The translations under genes were made by a program, and so were the position numbers. Below, in pieces: positions 6,709 through 6,750 of a DNA stretch of 6,750 nucleotides. The notes under the pieces are model-generated. The model searched no databases. It saw nothing but the letters and a program-made list of their open reading frames with translations, and had not been told where the DNA came from. Where the stretch lies: the NCBI GenBank assembly GCA_007120485.1, contig SKNP01000347.1:1-6750 (forward strand). Direction: 5' to 3'. The stretch is from Nitriliruptoraceae bacterium. Its GTDB lineage: Bacteria > Actinomycetota > Nitriliruptoria > Nitriliruptorales > Nitriliruptoraceae. Each line of letters opens with the position of its first letter. The first letter of the stretch is position 1.

Positions 6709-6750
6709 GTCGCTCTCCCTGACCGGAGCCGCGCGGCTCCCGTCCTCCCA
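6705..6750 (-). CDS. Possible C-terminal tail of an upstream gene overlapping the synthetase start
   Basis: A TGA at 6707-6705 overlaps the synthetase start codon as GTGA, the same junction type seen between the synthetase and LivH. The frame ending there is open to the window edge, with a 14-residue tail GRTGAARLRSGRAT. All three minus-strand frames are open here, so openness alone proves little. If real, a LivG/LivF-type ATPase would be the natural candidate, but no motif is visible. Confidence 0.2.
   Translation of the reverse strand, partial: GRTGAARLRSGRAT
6725..6740. repeat. Perfect 16-bp palindrome upstream of the synthetase gene
   Basis: GGAGCCGCGCGGCTCC is fully self-complementary and lies 16 bases before the synthetase GTG, just upstream of its Shine-Dalgarno sequence. 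It could be an operator for a dimeric regulator (TetR or GntR type), part of a hairpin, or a chance GC palindrome inside the end of an upstream gene. No promoter elements are recognisable around it. Confidence 0.35.

Overview
The window is GC-rich, and every gene I can support lies on the minus strand with almost no space between genes. The likely source is a high-GC actinobacterium. The substrate-binding lipoprotein has an alanine-rich signal and a long acidic linker, and its mature part has no lysine. That points toward a salt-adapted lineage (Nitriliruptoria/Euzebya-like is my guess). The taxonomic call is inference from composition and style, not from a marker gene.

Transcription runs from high to low coordinates. 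The first gene (6708 to 4816) encodes an AMP-forming acyl-CoA synthetase. It overlaps the LivH-type permease gene (4819 to 3926) by four bases (GTGA). LivH in turn shares a base with the LivM-type permease gene (3926 to 2790). After a 60-base gap containing a perfect 7-bp stem comes the substrate-binding lipoprotein gene (2729 to 1380). A GC-rich hairpin without a T tract follows. A 114-base gap then separates this from a carotenoid oxygenase/lignostilbene dioxygenase-family gene (1265 to 1), which is cut by the left edge before its last iron-ligand histidine.

The first four genes read as one operon for importing a carboxylated compound through a branched-chain-amino-acid-type ABC importer and activating it to a CoA thioester. 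The two ATPase subunits such an importer needs are not encoded here. The right edge is a candidate site for one: the synthetase start codon GTGA contains a TGA that could end an overlapping upstream gene. The carotenoid oxygenase has its own strong ribosome binding site and possibly its own promoter. It could supply or process the same class of substrate (apocarotenoid, stilbene or related aromatic), but that link rests only on position.

I see no tRNA, rRNA, CRISPR array, insertion sequence or phage gene. The system resembles a recurrent transporter-plus-ligase arrangement rather than a wholly new type. The more unusual points are the neighbouring cleavage dioxygenase, the lysine-free binding protein and the hairpins on both sides of its gene.
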